A stretch of DNA of 64,000 nt from a virus. A model generated the notes under the pieces. It saw only the letters and a list, made by a program, of their open reading frames with translations, did no database searches and was not told where the DNA came from. The stretch spans positions 1 to 64,000 of IMG/VR virus record IMGVR_UViG_3300015245_000002. One strand, given 5' to 3'. Below are positions 37,695 to 45,960 of this stretch, piece after piece (the first letter of the stretch is position 1; each line of letters opens with the position of its first letter). The position numbers were made by a program, and so were the translations under genes.

Positions 37695-39760
37695 TGGTCA
37701 CGATCAGTCGCTTCGTCGGGCTGCTGAAGACGGACGCCGAGGCCATTCAGATCGATCTGGATCAATGGCTGGACTCGCTCGCGCTCGAGCCCAGCGAGGA
37801 CTACTCGGGGCAGTTCTACCATCCCGGTTGGAGCCCGGTGCTCTACGACCCGCCGAAACGGGCCGCATCGAACGTGCGCCATGTCTATGCGCTCGTACTT
37901 GATCACGATGACGGCGCGACATGGAATTCCCTCGCGACGCTCTGGCAGCAAAGTGCCGGCGTTATCTACACGACGAAGTCTCACACCGCCGATAAGCCTA
38001 GATACCGAGTTATCCTTGCGCTGTCGAGACCTGTGTCCCCACTTGAGTACGCCAAGATTTGGCGCTGGGGGGCGGATCGCAGCGCCGCCGCGAGTTGCCC
38101 CGTGGACGAGCAGTGCAAGGACGTGTCCCGGTTCTGGTATGACCCCACCACGCCGCCAGGTGGCTGGCGCGCGCAGCGCCTGAGCGGATCCGCGACCGAT
38201 CCGGACGTTATCCTCGCCGCCGCACCTGCGCCGCCGCAACTTCGCGTCGTCAGGACTCAGGCCACACCGACACCCGATGACAAGATCCGTCGAGCTCGTG
38301 CCTATCTCGCCAAGATCCCCGGCGGAGTCAGTGGTTCATCTGGTCACACCGCCACGTTCAACGCCGTGGCGGCGGTCCTTCTCGGGTTTGACCTCTCAGA
38401 ACCAGACGCGCTGCGCTTGATTACCGAGGACTATAATCCGCGCTGCGATCCACCATGGTCAGAGAAAGATTTACAACACAAGATTTCATCTGCAGCTCAG
38501 CGCTGCAAGCGCGAGCGTGGTTATCTGCTCACCGACAGGAGCCGGGTATCAGACACCAGATCTGCCGCGGCTCAGGCCCCGCAGCCCGCCGAAGATCTGG
38601 ACGTTGACTGGGCATCAAAACTTCTGGTCTCGGACAAAAATAAGACACGCAAGGCATATTACAACACCGCATTATTCGTCAGGCATCACCCAGAGTTCCG
38701 CGGCAGATGGTCCATGGATCTAATGACGAGACTGCCCTGGTTCGATGACACTGTCATGGATCCGTCGATGGTGCACCATATCCGCGGTCAGGCCGACTGC
38801 AGGCTCGGCTACACGCCACCGGCAACCGACGTCGAGGCTGCGATCGTATCTGCGGCAATGGATCGCCAGTTTCACCCGATCCGGCAATACCTGCGCTCAT
38901 TGGACTGGGATGGTGAGCCGCGACTGTCAGCCATGGCACGCGATTACTTCGATAGCGATGATGCACTCCACTCCACCATGCTCCGTATGTTCATGATCGG
39001 GGCTGCGGCCCGGGCCCTGTGGCCCGGCTGTAAGCATGACACCGCATTGATGCTGGTCGGCGCTCAGGGCACCCGGAAATCTACGTTTTTCAAGATTCTG
39101 GGTGGGTCATGGCACAGTGATACCTATCTAGATCTGGGGAATCATCGAGACGCGACCATGCAGCTTCATGGCGCATGGATCTATGAACTGTCTGAGCTCG
39201 AAAACGTACTGGCCGGCAAGGCCGAGTCCCGGATGAAGGCCTGGACCTCCTCGACTCACGACAATGTCAGACTGCCGTATATGAAGACTACCTCGCAGCT
39301 CGCACGCGGCACCGTACTCGCCGGTACCACGAACCGAACCCGGTTCCTGACCGACGAGACCGGATCGCGACGAAGTTGGATCATCCCGGTTACGGGGATG
39401 ATCCCGTTTCAACTGCTCGAGTCCTGTCGCGATCAGTTGTGGGCCGAGGCGTGCGCGGCGGCAGAAGCAGGCGAGCCATGGTGGCTGGACGGATCCGACG
39501 ACCGCGCGCGCGAGGACCGGAATCAGGCCTATATTGACGAAGATTCATGGGAAGAGATTATCGCCCTCTGGACCGTTGGGCGTGAGATCACTTCAATGTC
39601 TGAAACACTTTCAGAGGCACTAAAGCTTGATGTAGGTAAACATGATAGATCATCGCAGATGAGAGTGGCGAAAGCGCTCAGGAGGTTGGACTGGGTCAGG
39701 CGTCGGCGCGGGGGCATTTGGGTGTACGAAAGGACCATTGCCAGTAACGTGCCATCATGA
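37694..39760 (+). CDS. Primase-helicase with VirE/D5-like ATPase
   Basis: In this 688-residue protein the N-terminal 300 residues look like a bifunctional primase-polymerase domain (YALVLDHDDGATW, then YRVILALSRPV, with an LDHDD acidic motif). Residues 360-640 match the virulence-associated E ATPase (IRQYLRSLDWDGEPRLSAMA, GAQGTRKSTFFKILGG as Walker A). It would prime and unwind at the origin. The start shares a base with the TAA of the VRR-NUC gene. It directly precedes the origin candidate. Confidence 0.8.
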   Translation: MVTISRFVGLLKTDAEAIQIDLDQWLDSLALEPSEDYSGQFYHPGWSPVLYDPPKRAASNVRHVYALVLDHDDGATWNSLATLWQQSAGVIYTTKSHTADKPRYRVILALSRPVSPLEYAKIWRWGADRSAAASCPVDEQCKDVSRFWYDPTTPPGGWRAQRLSGSATDPDVILAAAPAPPQLRVVRTQATPTPDDKIRRARAYLAKIPGGVSGSSGHTATFNAVAAVLLGFDLSEPDALRLITEDYNPRCDPPWSEKDLQHKISSAAQRCKRERGYLLTDRSRVSDTRSAAAQAPQPAEDLDVDWASKLLVSDKNKTRKAYYNTALFVRHHPEFRGRWSMDLMTRLPWFDDTVMDPSMVHHIRGQADCRLGYTPPATDVEAAIVSAAMDRQFHPIRQYLRSLDWDGEPRLSAMARDYFDSDDALHSTMLRMFMIGAAARALWPGCKHDTALMLVGAQGTRKSTFFKILGGSWHSDTYLDLGNHRDATMQLHGAWIYELSELENVLAGKAESRMKAWTSSTHDNVRLPYMKTTSQLARGTVLAGTTNRTRFLTDETGSRRSWIIPVTGMIPFQLLESCRDQLWAEACAAAEAGEPWWLDGSDDRAREDRNQAYIDEDSWEEIIALWTVGREITSMSETLSEALKLDVGKHDRSSQMRVAKALRRLDWVRRRRGGIWVYERTIASNVPS

Positions 39761-40120
39761 TTGGTAAGACCAATTCACTATATCGATCCAACCTAACGCC
39801 TAAAAGGTTGGATCAATTGGCTGTTGGGCATGAGGTTGGGCAGGTCTTCAAGTGCTAATTATGACTAGTCTTTCCGACCCTGATCCAACCTTACCAACCT
39901 ATATATATATATATATAATAAATATATATAATAGGGGTAGGGGGTAGAACTCGCGGCCGGGTTGTCAGTAGGTTGGTAAGGTTGGATCAGCAACCAAAAC
40001 ATGAACTAAATCATTAACTTAACATGTGGCCAACGTTGGGCGAAGGTTAGATCGGTTGGTCATGCGTACTAAAACCTACTAGTAGCATTTCACAGTACCG
40101 CAAATGAAGGTGACTCACCA
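39761..40120. other. Candidate replication origin: AT-rich tract with inverted repeats
   Basis: The 360-base gap after the primase-helicase gene has no gene. It holds a perfect 22-base inverted repeat (39880-39901 and 39967+2 to 39990, containing GATCCAACC and GGTTGGATC) flanking an alternating AT tract at 39901-39934. A further short pair of GATCCAACC and GGTTGGATC lies at 39785-39814, with GGTTGG-type repeats to 40060. Iterated repeats plus AT-rich DNA beside the replication gene are usual for phage origins. Confidence 0.55.
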
Positions 40121-40780
40121 ATGAACGACAGCGAATCCAACGACCAGGACTCGGACCCCGCCGAAAAGGCTTCTGGCTTGCCCGTGGCGCAATTGGAGTT
40201 GGACGACCGGCCGCAGGGTTATCCGGCTCCGCGCGAGCTCCTGGAGCATTTGGTGAAGGAGCCACCGCATCCTGTCACGCACCCCAATAGTGCGCTGATG
40301 TGGTCAAATAGGCTACGAGAGCTAGTAGCAGATATGCGTACAAATTACGACATGTCACCATCGGAACCAGCCGCACCTTGCACGCTGGACGATCTGCTCG
40401 ATGCGCAGCAGGCGTTAGGCGTACTCCGAACGGAAGCGCTTGGCGCTCGCAACGCGCTGGCGCGCGAGCTCGAGCGAATCGACGGAGAGCACTCGTCGAG
40501 CCTGACGGATTGCGCGGAGCGAGCCGCGAAGCTGCTGGCCGACGGCCCGGTGGGCATCGTAAGGCGCTGCGAGACCCTTGGCACCATCCTAGGCGAGATG
40601 GTTCGACAGGCCGAGCGCCACGACCTAGGCAACCTGGACGACGAATTTGAGCGCGTTGTTTCGACGGCCAGGGAAGCCCTGGCGGCGTCGACGTCTCCGA
40701 CGCCACGACCGGCCGCATCCGCGAGCTCGAGCACGCACTCGCCGCGGTGGAGTTCATCGTGGAGTTGCTTACCGAGATGA
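40121..40780 (+). CDS. Hypothetical protein with a probable frame error near its end
   Basis: In this 219-residue protein the helical part (APCTLDDLLDAQQALGVL, LGNLDDEFERVVSTAREAL) is convincing. After about 40680 the frame becomes Ser/Pro/Arg-rich, while the -1 frame reads DATTGRIRELEHALAAVEF and runs to 40941. One missing G in CTGGCGGCG would join them. Its stop also makes a normal ATGA overlap with the next start, so the present reading cannot be excluded. Confidence 0.5.
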   Translation: MNDSESNDQDSDPAEKASGLPVAQLELDDRPQGYPAPRELLEHLVKEPPHPVTHPNSALMWSNRLRELVADMRTNYDMSPSEPAAPCTLDDLLDAQQALGVLRTEALGARNALARELERIDGEHSSSLTDCAERAAKLLADGPVGIVRRCETLGTILGEMVRQAERHDLGNLDDEFERVVSTAREALAASTSPTPRPAASASSSTHSPRWSSSWSCLPR

Positions 40781-40941
40781 GCCCGGGTGACACGCCACGG
40801 AAGGGACGGAACTCGTCGACAGTCTCGACGGCCCCGACCCGGGAAGCCGTCGATGCCGTCGGTGACGCCCAGTGTGTCTACGCCACCAAACCGGACGGAT
40901 ACACTATCGCGCACGCGCACCGCGTCTGCGGTGCGCGATAG
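40777..40941 (+). CDS. Short ORF, likely tail of the preceding gene (54 aa)
   Basis: ATG 40777 overlaps the stop at 40780. The product (REAVDAVGDAQCVYATKP) is in the same frame as the coding-like segment just before it. Either a separate small gene or the end of the 40121 gene after frame correction. Confidence 0.35.
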   Translation: MSPGDTPRKGRNSSTVSTAPTREAVDAVGDAQCVYATKPDGYTIAHAHRVCGAR

Positions 40942-41131
40942 AAAGCCGCGCACCACCCGCGAGATCGCGCTCGCCGCCAAGGCCATACATCTCTGGGTGA
41001 ACGAGGGCAGCGTCCCGGCGGCAGTCGCCCGAATGGGCACCATGGATCCGCCGCTGCAACTCGTTCAACAGGGCGAGAACGATCGGGGGCACCCGCTGTA
41101 TATCCTAGCTCCGACGGAGACGTCACTATGA
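40853..41131 (+). CDS. Hypothetical protein (92 aa)
   Basis: The start codon is uncertain: ATG 40853 is used, though good protein sequence begins near residue 28. The part with TREIALAAKAIHLWVNEG and AAVARMGTMD resembles one helix-turn-helix. It ends 300 bases before the next real gene. Last clear gene of the rightward early operon. Confidence 0.45.
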   Translation: MPSVTPSVSTPPNRTDTLSRTRTASAVRDRKPRTTREIALAAKAIHLWVNEGSVPAAVARMGTMDPPLQLVQQGENDRGHPLYILAPTETSL

Positions 41132-41359
41132 ACACACGAATCCCGGGCCGCCTCGGCGCGGATCGACGAGAGCAACAGAGGAGGTAAGCCGAGGCCGATG
41201 TCCGGAATGGCGAAGCCGCCCTGGCAGGGGCGGCTTCTTGATCGACACCGAGGGGTTAGCCTCAGAGGGACCGTCAGTACCCTTGAGGCTAGCGCGTTGC
41301 CGCTCCTCGGTCAACTACAGTGGCACGAAGAGGTAACTGGACAAATGCGCGTCAAATAG
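41128..41359 (+). other. End of operon: two doubtful small ORFs
   Basis: ATG 41128 overlaps the stop before it and encodes 19 residues ending at an AGGAGG site. A 53-residue frame follows at 41198-41359 with a 14-base spacing from that site. Neither has a motif, and a stable hairpin lies inside the second, so coding is doubtful. Confidence 0.25.
41212..41237. terminator. Hairpin at the end of the rightward operon
   Basis: A perfect 10-base stem (GAAGCCGCCC with GGGCGGCTTC) around a six-base loop. No clear U-tract follows on either strand, so a factor-dependent or processing role is possible. Confidence 0.45.
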
Positions 41360-41361
41360 CT

Positions 41362-41405
41362 GAAAGCAGAGCGGGCTCCGATTCGTCGGGGCCCTCTCTG
41401 CTTTC
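41362..41405. terminator. Bidirectional terminator-like hairpin
   Basis: GAAAGCAGAG (41362-41371) pairs perfectly with CTCTGCTTTC (41396-41405) and a GC-rich inner stem. It sits between convergent transcripts (rightward early operon and the leftward gene ending at 41453), the usual place for a shared terminator. Confidence 0.6.
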
Positions 41406-41452
41406 GGTCGGCGCGATCCCGGGGTGGTCGGCGATCACGCCATGGCTTCGGC

Positions 41453-41749
41453 TCAGCGCGAGCGCTTGCCGCCGCGAGCCGCCGCGAGCTGCGCCGTCAA
41501 CTCCTCGTCCCGCTCCAGCACGCCCTGTGCGCGCTCGGAGGTCTTGGAGACGAGCGTGTACAGCCGCTTCAGGGTCCGCTTGTGCTTCCCCGTCGGGGTC
41601 ACGGGCAGGTTCGTTACCGCTTCGTCGGCGGTGACCGCAAGGGCCTCGATCTCGACGAGGCCATCGTAGACCAGCGAGATCGTCGTCAGGATCTCGGGGT
41701 CCAGGTTGTGGGGTGGCACGTGGTACACCGTACGAATATATTCGCGCAA
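41453..41749 (-). CDS. Helical hypothetical protein (98 aa)
   Basis: LVYDGLVEIEALAVTADEA and LKRLYTLVSKTSERAQGVLE are long helices; a basic end (AARGGKRSR) follows. Last gene of a short leftward block. Unknown function. Confidence 0.55.
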   Translation of the reverse strand: MREYIRTVYHVPPHNLDPEILTTISLVYDGLVEIEALAVTADEAVTNLPVTPTGKHKRTLKRLYTLVSKTSERAQGVLERDEELTAQLAAARGGKRSR

Positions 41750-41770
41750 CGGGGAGGGGGTCGGCGCGGT

Positions 41771-42097
41771 TCAGATCCGCAGCACGGCCTTCGGCCGGAC
41801 ACGCCATTCGCCATCCGGCAGTTGATCGAAATCTCCGCTGAGGTATCCGAGATCCACATCGACTGCATCGACGCGAGTCACATGCCACGTACTATCGCGC
41901 TCGTCGAGCACGCGACACATGTCGCCGACCCGCCACCCGCCAACGGGATGCGCCCTGATGTCGCCGAGCCCAACGGTCATGCTCGTCATCGCGAGATCGA
42001 ATAGCTCGGCGGTAAGATCGCCGGTGATCCTGGCATCGAACCAGTGAGCGCCCTCGCGGAGCCGTACCTGTACTACCTGTCCAATTTCGTAGCTCAT
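41771..42097 (-). CDS. Beta-rich hypothetical protein (108 aa)
   Basis: GQVVQVRLREGAHWFDARI and VGDMCRVLDERDSTWHV suggest a repeated small barrel (two SH3-like units). Function unknown. Confidence 0.55.
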   Translation of the reverse strand: MSYEIGQVVQVRLREGAHWFDARITGDLTAELFDLAMTSMTVGLGDIRAHPVGGWRVGDMCRVLDERDSTWHVTRVDAVDVDLGYLSGDFDQLPDGEWRVRPKAVLRI

Positions 42098-42184
42098 AAT
42101 TTTACCTTCCCGCCGCTCCCGCGGCGATTCAAAAACAGATGACGACAGGAATCTGTGAAACGGGGTCCTGTCGTCGGATACGGA

Positions 42185-42427
42185 TCAGATCCGCGCGACC
42201 TTGGCGCCGAGAACCATCAGTTGGTGGGCCTCTTCCGAGGTCAGCCAGCGCTCCTCGGTGTAGGGCGAGATCCGCGCTGCGTTCCAACGCTCGGCTGCAT
42301 CGAGCTTTGCCTCGATGGCCTCTGACTCGACGTAGTACGGCCCCCATCCGACTAGACCGCCCATCCAATGCTGCTCCGGCGAGGTCCGTATGGCGAGATG
42401 CCAGACCGTGACGAGATACTTATTCAC
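42185..42427 (-). CDS. Hypothetical protein (80 aa)
   Basis: GTG 42427 overlaps the stop before it. It starts with a Trp-rich strand-like part (YLVTVWHLAI, GWGPYYVES) followed by a helix and LTSEEAHQLMVLG. Unknown. An 85-base gap follows. Confidence 0.55.
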   Translation of the reverse strand: MNKYLVTVWHLAIRTSPEQHWMGGLVGWGPYYVESEAIEAKLDAAERWNAARISPYTEERWLTSEEAHQLMVLGAKVARI

Positions 42428-42687
42428 GTGATCCCTCCGATCACGGCCGAGCACTTAGGCTCGGTCCGGTCAGTGACATCGGCCCAGTCGGCCATCTCCA
42501 CCGTGCCATAGATGTAATTGTTGGCTCCCGGCGTGGAGGTGTGAATCCGGCTGTCCAGGGCGACGACGCGATAGACCTCGCCGTCGTTCCCCGCAACGAA
42601 GTCCCCTACGTCGGGGAACCCGTTTCCCCGCTCGTGGATGGTTGAACTGACTGCGCTGAGTGCTTCATATCCGTCCGTGATCGTCAT
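42424..42687 (-). CDS. Hypothetical protein behind a leaderless promoter (87 aa)
   Basis: ATG 42687 lies six bases after TACAGT. The segments VGDFVAGNDGEVYRVVALDS look like a small barrel. The frame is also open upstream to ATG 42816, which overlaps the stop of the previous gene, but the promoter and hairpin in between favour 42687. The start region (MTITDGYEA) resembles that of 48346-48567 (MNITDDQIR). Confidence 0.6.
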   Translation of the reverse strand: MTITDGYEALSAVSSTIHERGNGFPDVGDFVAGNDGEVYRVVALDSRIHTSTPGANNYIYGTVEMADWADVTDRTEPKCSAVIGGIT

Positions 42688-42722
42688 GTTGTTACTGTAC
42701 GTACAGAAGTGCCCGGTGTCAA
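42688..42722 (-). promoter_or_regulatory. Predicted leaderless promoter with CTGTACGTACAG palindrome
   Basis: Leftward: TTGACA (42722-42717), 17 bases, TACAGT (42699-42694), six bases, ATG 42687. A perfect 12-base palindrome (42695-42706) overlaps the minus10. The same arrangement and most bases recur at 48568-48602. Confidence 0.65.
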
Positions 42723-42741
42723 GCCCGATCTCTCCCCACGA

Positions 42742-42795
42742 GTGACGCCGTGTGCACCGCCGGCGGAGGAGAGGATCCGCGGGGCACGGCGTCAC
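42742..42795. terminator. Strong hairpin upstream of the promoter
   Basis: GTGACGCCGTG (42742-42752) pairs perfectly with CACGGCGTCAC (42785-42795), with an inner CCGC/GCGG stem. It may insulate the promoter at 42688 from leftward read-through. Confidence 0.5.
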
Positions 42796-42812
42796 GCCTA
42801 GGGAGGGATCGG

Positions 42813-43163
42813 TCATAGCCAATGCATGCAAGCGGCCAGACCGCTAACGGCCGCGAGCAGCAGCGCTGCGTTACGCGCGGCGTCGCGGAGCGCAGAGCGG
42901 TGATGGGGTAGGGGCGTAACTGCCAGCACGACCTGCTCCGGCGCCGTGTACGCGGGTGCCTCGGTCCGCAGGTGCAGCTCGCGGCGGCGCGCGTAGATCG
43001 CCAGGTCGGGGAGCGTCGCGGCCCACACCTCGGCCGCGTTGCGGGTGTCGATCTCGACCGACCGGACGCGTGGCGCAGGATAGACGCGCACCTGGATCTC
43101 GTCGCCCGGGAGTTCGAGCGCGTCTAGCCAACGCGGGCTGTTGCGGGTGGTGGCCTTACTCAC
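42813..43163 (-). CDS. Hypothetical protein (116 aa)
   Basis: GTG 43163 overlaps the stop before it. A beta-rich middle (DEIQVRVYPAPRVRSVEID) is followed by a hydrophobic C-terminal helix (NAALLLAAVSGLAAC) that may anchor it in a membrane. Unknown. Confidence 0.55.
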   Translation of the reverse strand: MSKATTRNSPRWLDALELPGDEIQVRVYPAPRVRSVEIDTRNAAEVWAATLPDLAIYARRRELHLRTEAPAYTAPEQVVLAVTPLPHHRSALRDAARNAALLLAAVSGLAACMHWL

Positions 43164-43525
43164 GGGTCACGTCCGATCAGCGCAATGGCCTCGCACGTGA
43201 AGAACATAGCGCCGATGTCGGCCTCCGGCTGCGTCGGCTCGGGCGCCTCGGCATACCTGAGTTGCGCAGCGTCGACATCGATGCGCCGCTGTTCCAAGAT
43301 GCGATCCTCACACCAGTTGCGGGCCTCCTCCGCGGTCATTGCGAGGATCTCCGTGAGGCGTTCGGGCGCAATCGTGGCGCCCGAGCTCGTCCAATAGTCG
43401 AGGACACTCCTTGACGCCAGCACCATGAGTCGGTGCTCCTCGCAGTCAAGAGCAAACGCATGGATGTCATCGTCGGTGATGGTGTCGTGCCACACGCACG
43501 GGTCCCGAGTCGGTAGCCAAGTCAT
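43160..43525 (-). CDS. Hypothetical protein (121 aa)
   Basis: Helix-rich with acidic segments (DDDIHAFALDCEEHRLMVLA, TAEEARNWCEDRILEQ) and a hydrophobic end. Unknown; co-transcribed with its neighbours. Confidence 0.55.
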   Translation of the reverse strand: MTWLPTRDPCVWHDTITDDDIHAFALDCEEHRLMVLASRSVLDYWTSSGATIAPERLTEILAMTAEEARNWCEDRILEQRRIDVDAAQLRYAEAPEPTQPEADIGAMFFTCEAIALIGRDP

Positions 43526-43531
43526 GATTTC

Positions 43532-43750
43532 CTAGACTTTGGCCGCGATGAGCAGATCACCGCGCCGGGTGACCAGTTGCGTGCGCTCCATCAGGTTGAT
43601 CATGCTCTCATACCCGGCGAGAGAGTCGAACGCGGGCATCATCTCGGCATAGAGATGGCCGCTCGGTTTGCCGCTCGCTCCAGCGGACGCAACGATGGTG
43701 TATGCAATGCGGATAAGGTCGATGACTGCGGATGCTTGCGCGTTCGTCAT
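43532..43750 (-). CDS. Helical hypothetical protein (72 aa)
   Basis: Two to three helices (AVIDLIRIAYTIVASAG, AGYESMINLMERTQL). Could be a small winged or HTH domain (ends LVTRRGDLLI). Unknown. Confidence 0.55.
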   Translation of the reverse strand: MTNAQASAVIDLIRIAYTIVASAGASGKPSGHLYAEMMPAFDSLAGYESMINLMERTQLVTRRGDLLIAAKV

Positions 43751-43768
43751 GATGTCCTGTAGTTATGG

Positions 43769-44014
43769 TTACGATGCGCAGTCGTAGCAGCGGCAGTCGC
43801 TGCGGTCGGTGCAGTAGCCCGCGTACCCCTTCACTGCGGCTGCGGATCCGTGACCGCGTCCGAGGGTGCTCGATTGCGGGCGCGGAGTCTGTCCGGCATG
43901 GATCCGGCATCGCACCTGCCAGCCCGTCGTCGTCTTGGTTGCTGTACCCGCTGCTGCTGCCACCGAGCACGAGCAGACCGAGCATCGACCGGGGTACTTG
44001 TTTGCGATCGTCAT
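43769..44014 (-). CDS. Cys-rich small protein (81 aa)
   Basis: CSVCSCSVA near the start and CTDRSDCRCYDC at the end give about eight Cys, a likely double metal site. First gene of a leftward block, behind a predicted leaderless promoter divergent from the gene at 44103. Confidence 0.55.
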   Translation of the reverse strand: MTIANKYPGRCSVCSCSVAAAAGTATKTTTGWQVRCRIHAGQTPRPQSSTLGRGHGSAAAVKGYAGYCTDRSDCRCYDCAS

Positions 44015-44102
44015 GTTGAAAGTTGTAATGCACGTTCGCCCCGCGCGCAAGCGAAATCTTTGGCCTTGCGTAACGGTCGCGGATGCATTACGGTTTTCAA
44101 CG
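44015..44102. promoter_or_regulatory. Symmetrical divergent leaderless promoters
   Basis: Leftward: TTGCGC (44050-44045), 17 bases, TACAAC (44027-44022), seven bases, ATG 44014. Rightward: TTGCGT (44066-44071), 17 bases, TACGGT (44089-44094), eight bases, ATG 44103. Both carry (G/A)TGCATTAC across the minus10 and TTTCAAC before the ATG, as mirror images, so one regulator could bind both. Confidence 0.6.
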
Positions 44103-44216
44103 ATGAGACTACAGAAGCAGGTCCAACGCGCGCAGCTGACTGACTGGTCGCTGGCTGTCACCGCTTGGGCGATTACCTCGGCGATTGGTGCTGCGATCGG
44201 CTGGGCGGCGCTGTGA
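44103..44216 (+). CDS. Tiny membrane protein (37 aa)
   Basis: One C-terminal hydrophobic helix (SLAVTAWAITSAIGAAIGW) after a basic start. Behind a predicted leaderless promoter and overlapping the next GTG. Unknown. Confidence 0.5.
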   Translation: MRLQKQVQRAQLTDWSLAVTAWAITSAIGAAIGWAAL

Positions 44217-44410
44217 GCCACGGCGGTTCTCGCCGTGGAAGCGGGCGCGGCAAGCTCGGAGACGACAAGCTGACCGCGGTCATCGCGGCGACACGGCTCA
44301 CTAGCGGTGAGCGGCAACTCATCGAGGAAGCTGCGGCTCAGGAAGGGTTGAGCCTCGCTGGGGCGGTGCGGCGGGCATTGGCAGAATGGGTGCAGAGGGT
44401 GCTGAAATGA
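44213..44410 (+). CDS. Ribbon-helix-helix-type regulator (65 aa)
   Basis: A basic flexible start, the strand LTAVIAATRLT, then GERQLIEEAAAQEGLSLAGA and VRRALAEWVQ form a typical RHH order. It may control the divergent promoter just upstream (inference). Confidence 0.6.
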   Translation: MSHGGSRRGSGRGKLGDDKLTAVIAATRLTSGERQLIEEAAAQEGLSLAGAVRRALAEWVQRVLK

Positions 44411-44832
44411 GGACATGGATGATGTACGCGCATTGCAACGCGCGCGGCCAACTGATGCATATCGGCACTCGTCGGTTCGTAGAGCTTCACGATCTGCCAG
44501 ATCCGATTGTCCCGGTCCTAGTTGAGGAAATCGAAGGCGATCCGAAGACGCCAGAGGTCACTCACTATGGCTGGCAGGAATTCGACCGGCCGCACGGAGC
44601 AGACAAAGGCTTACCTTGCATGATCCAGGTCCGGTGCGGATCGACCGAACAACAATTGCAGATGCCGTGGATGATTCTCAACATATGCTTCCCATATGGC
44701 ATGAAGTTGGAGGTTGATCATGGTAGCGGTCGCATGCTCGCGCTGAGAATTACAGAGAGGACTGAGGATGAAGACTTCGCTCGCGCGTTCGAGCATTGGA
44801 AGCGCCGCATCGCGGCAGGAGGTGACGAGTGA
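44407..44832 (+). CDS. Hypothetical protein (141 aa)
   Basis: ATG 44407 overlaps the upstream stop. Mixed alpha/beta with Trp/Met-rich parts (QMPWMILNICFPYGM) and a charged end. No family known. Confidence 0.55.
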   Translation: MRTWMMYAHCNARGQLMHIGTRRFVELHDLPDPIVPVLVEEIEGDPKTPEVTHYGWQEFDRPHGADKGLPCMIQVRCGSTEQQLQMPWMILNICFPYGMKLEVDHGSGRMLALRITERTEDEDFARAFEHWKRRIAAGGDE

Positions 44833-45062
44833 CTGAGGACGAAATCCAGGAGCGCTTGAAGATTTGTCAGGCGCTGCTCGCGAGCATCACGGCGACCAAC
44901 CCGAATGAGGTTCTGGTTACGATACTCGATCAACTCGTCGAGCTGTCGTGCGGCGCCAACCCGGCGCTCAGGAGTCTGATGAGAATGAAATTCTACGAGG
45001 CCGTTTGCGAGAAACTGAGCCGCAACTTGTTCCCGCGACTGGGCGAAAGGAGTGAGTCGTGA
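44829..45062 (+). CDS. Helical hypothetical protein (77 aa)
   Basis: GTG 44829 overlaps the stop before it. Helices IQERLKICQALLASI and EVLVTILDQLVELS dominate. Unknown. Confidence 0.55.
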   Translation: MTEDEIQERLKICQALLASITATNPNEVLVTILDQLVELSCGANPALRSLMRMKFYEAVCEKLSRNLFPRLGERSES

Positions 45063-45595
45063 TCTACGCGGTGATCTACGAGGTGATCTACGAGGTAGGC
45101 GAGCTGGTGCAGGCGAATACCGGCGAGTGGAAGATCGGAGATGAGTGCTGGGCGACGAGTCCATTCTCTCGTTACCCGGCGGGGGAACCACGATTCGGTG
45201 TTATCGCTGAGGTCGCCGCCGAGCGCATCTCCGTTCGTTTCAGCGACGACTGTGTTTCGCATTACTACGATGACACCTTCCACAGATTGAGCCGCGTGGC
45301 GCCGCCTCCGGTATGCGAGGTTCTTCTCATCGAGAAGGTGCCACCATCTGATCCGCTCGACGCAGTCATCTCGCCCGGCGACACGCTGCGCGCACTTCTC
45401 GCGGTCGATCGTTTCAACCAACGAGAAGCCGACGATTGCCCGATCCGTCTCACCGCCATTCAGCGCGTAGCGGTGTCGTCTCACCGCTCCGCCGAGTTCC
45501 GCGCTCTCGTCGCCGCGGGCCCATCGGTCGACGCCGCTCGCTGGCGCAAGGATCAGCAGCCCAGCGTGTGGCTGGACTGCGCGGAGGACATGTGA
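45059..45595 (+). CDS. Hypothetical protein with repeated start (178 aa)
   Basis: GTG 45059 overlaps the stop before. The first 36 bases are three near-copies of a 12-base unit (GTGATCTACGAG), giving IYxV repeats, so three alternative start codons are in frame. The rest is beta-rich (FGVIAEVAAERISVRFSDD) and resembles a small-barrel domain plus a helical end. Confidence 0.55.
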   Translation: MIYAVIYEVIYEVGELVQANTGEWKIGDECWATSPFSRYPAGEPRFGVIAEVAAERISVRFSDDCVSHYYDDTFHRLSRVAPPPVCEVLLIEKVPPSDPLDAVISPGDTLRALLAVDRFNQREADDCPIRLTAIQRVAVSSHRSAEFRALVAAGPSVDAARWRKDQQPSVWLDCAEDM

Positions 45596-45960
45596 CCGCG
45601 CTCTGCACCCACGGCGAGCCGCTGTGCCCTCACGGCGACTGCGCAGCGCGCTGCACACCATGCCTGATCGCGCCGTGGAACTGGCGGGCTGCCGAGAAGC
45701 TGGCCGCGCGCTGGAGTCCGCTACTGGATGCAGCAGCGCTGCTGCTTGTGAACATGGGCTACACTGCCCGCGTGACGCAGGTGGTGCAGTCTGATGGCAT
45801 TGGCGGTCGCCGCGTACTCGTGCTTGATGCGGTCGAGAAAGACGGACGCATCGTCGGCGGACGCGAGGTCTTCGAGGTCGTCACCGCCGTAGAGCAGGTG
45901 GACTGGACGTTCACGTTCACGCACACGTTGAAGTGGCTGTGGCGGGAGGTGACCCCGTGA
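45592..45960 (+). CDS. Zinc-ribbon hypothetical protein (122 aa)
   Basis: GTG 45592 overlaps the stop before. CTHGEPLCPHGDC and CTPCLIA give a metal-binding start, followed by a helical and then beta part (VFEVVTAVEQVDWTFTFTH). Unknown. Confidence 0.55.
   Translation: MTALCTHGEPLCPHGDCAARCTPCLIAPWNWRAAEKLAARWSPLLDAAALLLVNMGYTARVTQVVQSDGIGGRRVLVLDAVEKDGRIVGGREVFEVVTAVEQVDWTFTFTHTLKWLWREVTP

Noticed and set aside
39901-39934. AT tract read as an rho-independent terminator
   Set aside because: It is alternating AT, not a hairpin followed by a T run, and fits an unwinding element better.
40345-41043. A 232-residue minus-strand frame
   Set aside because: It is opposite rightward genes in the same operon, Ser/Arg-rich and without motif.
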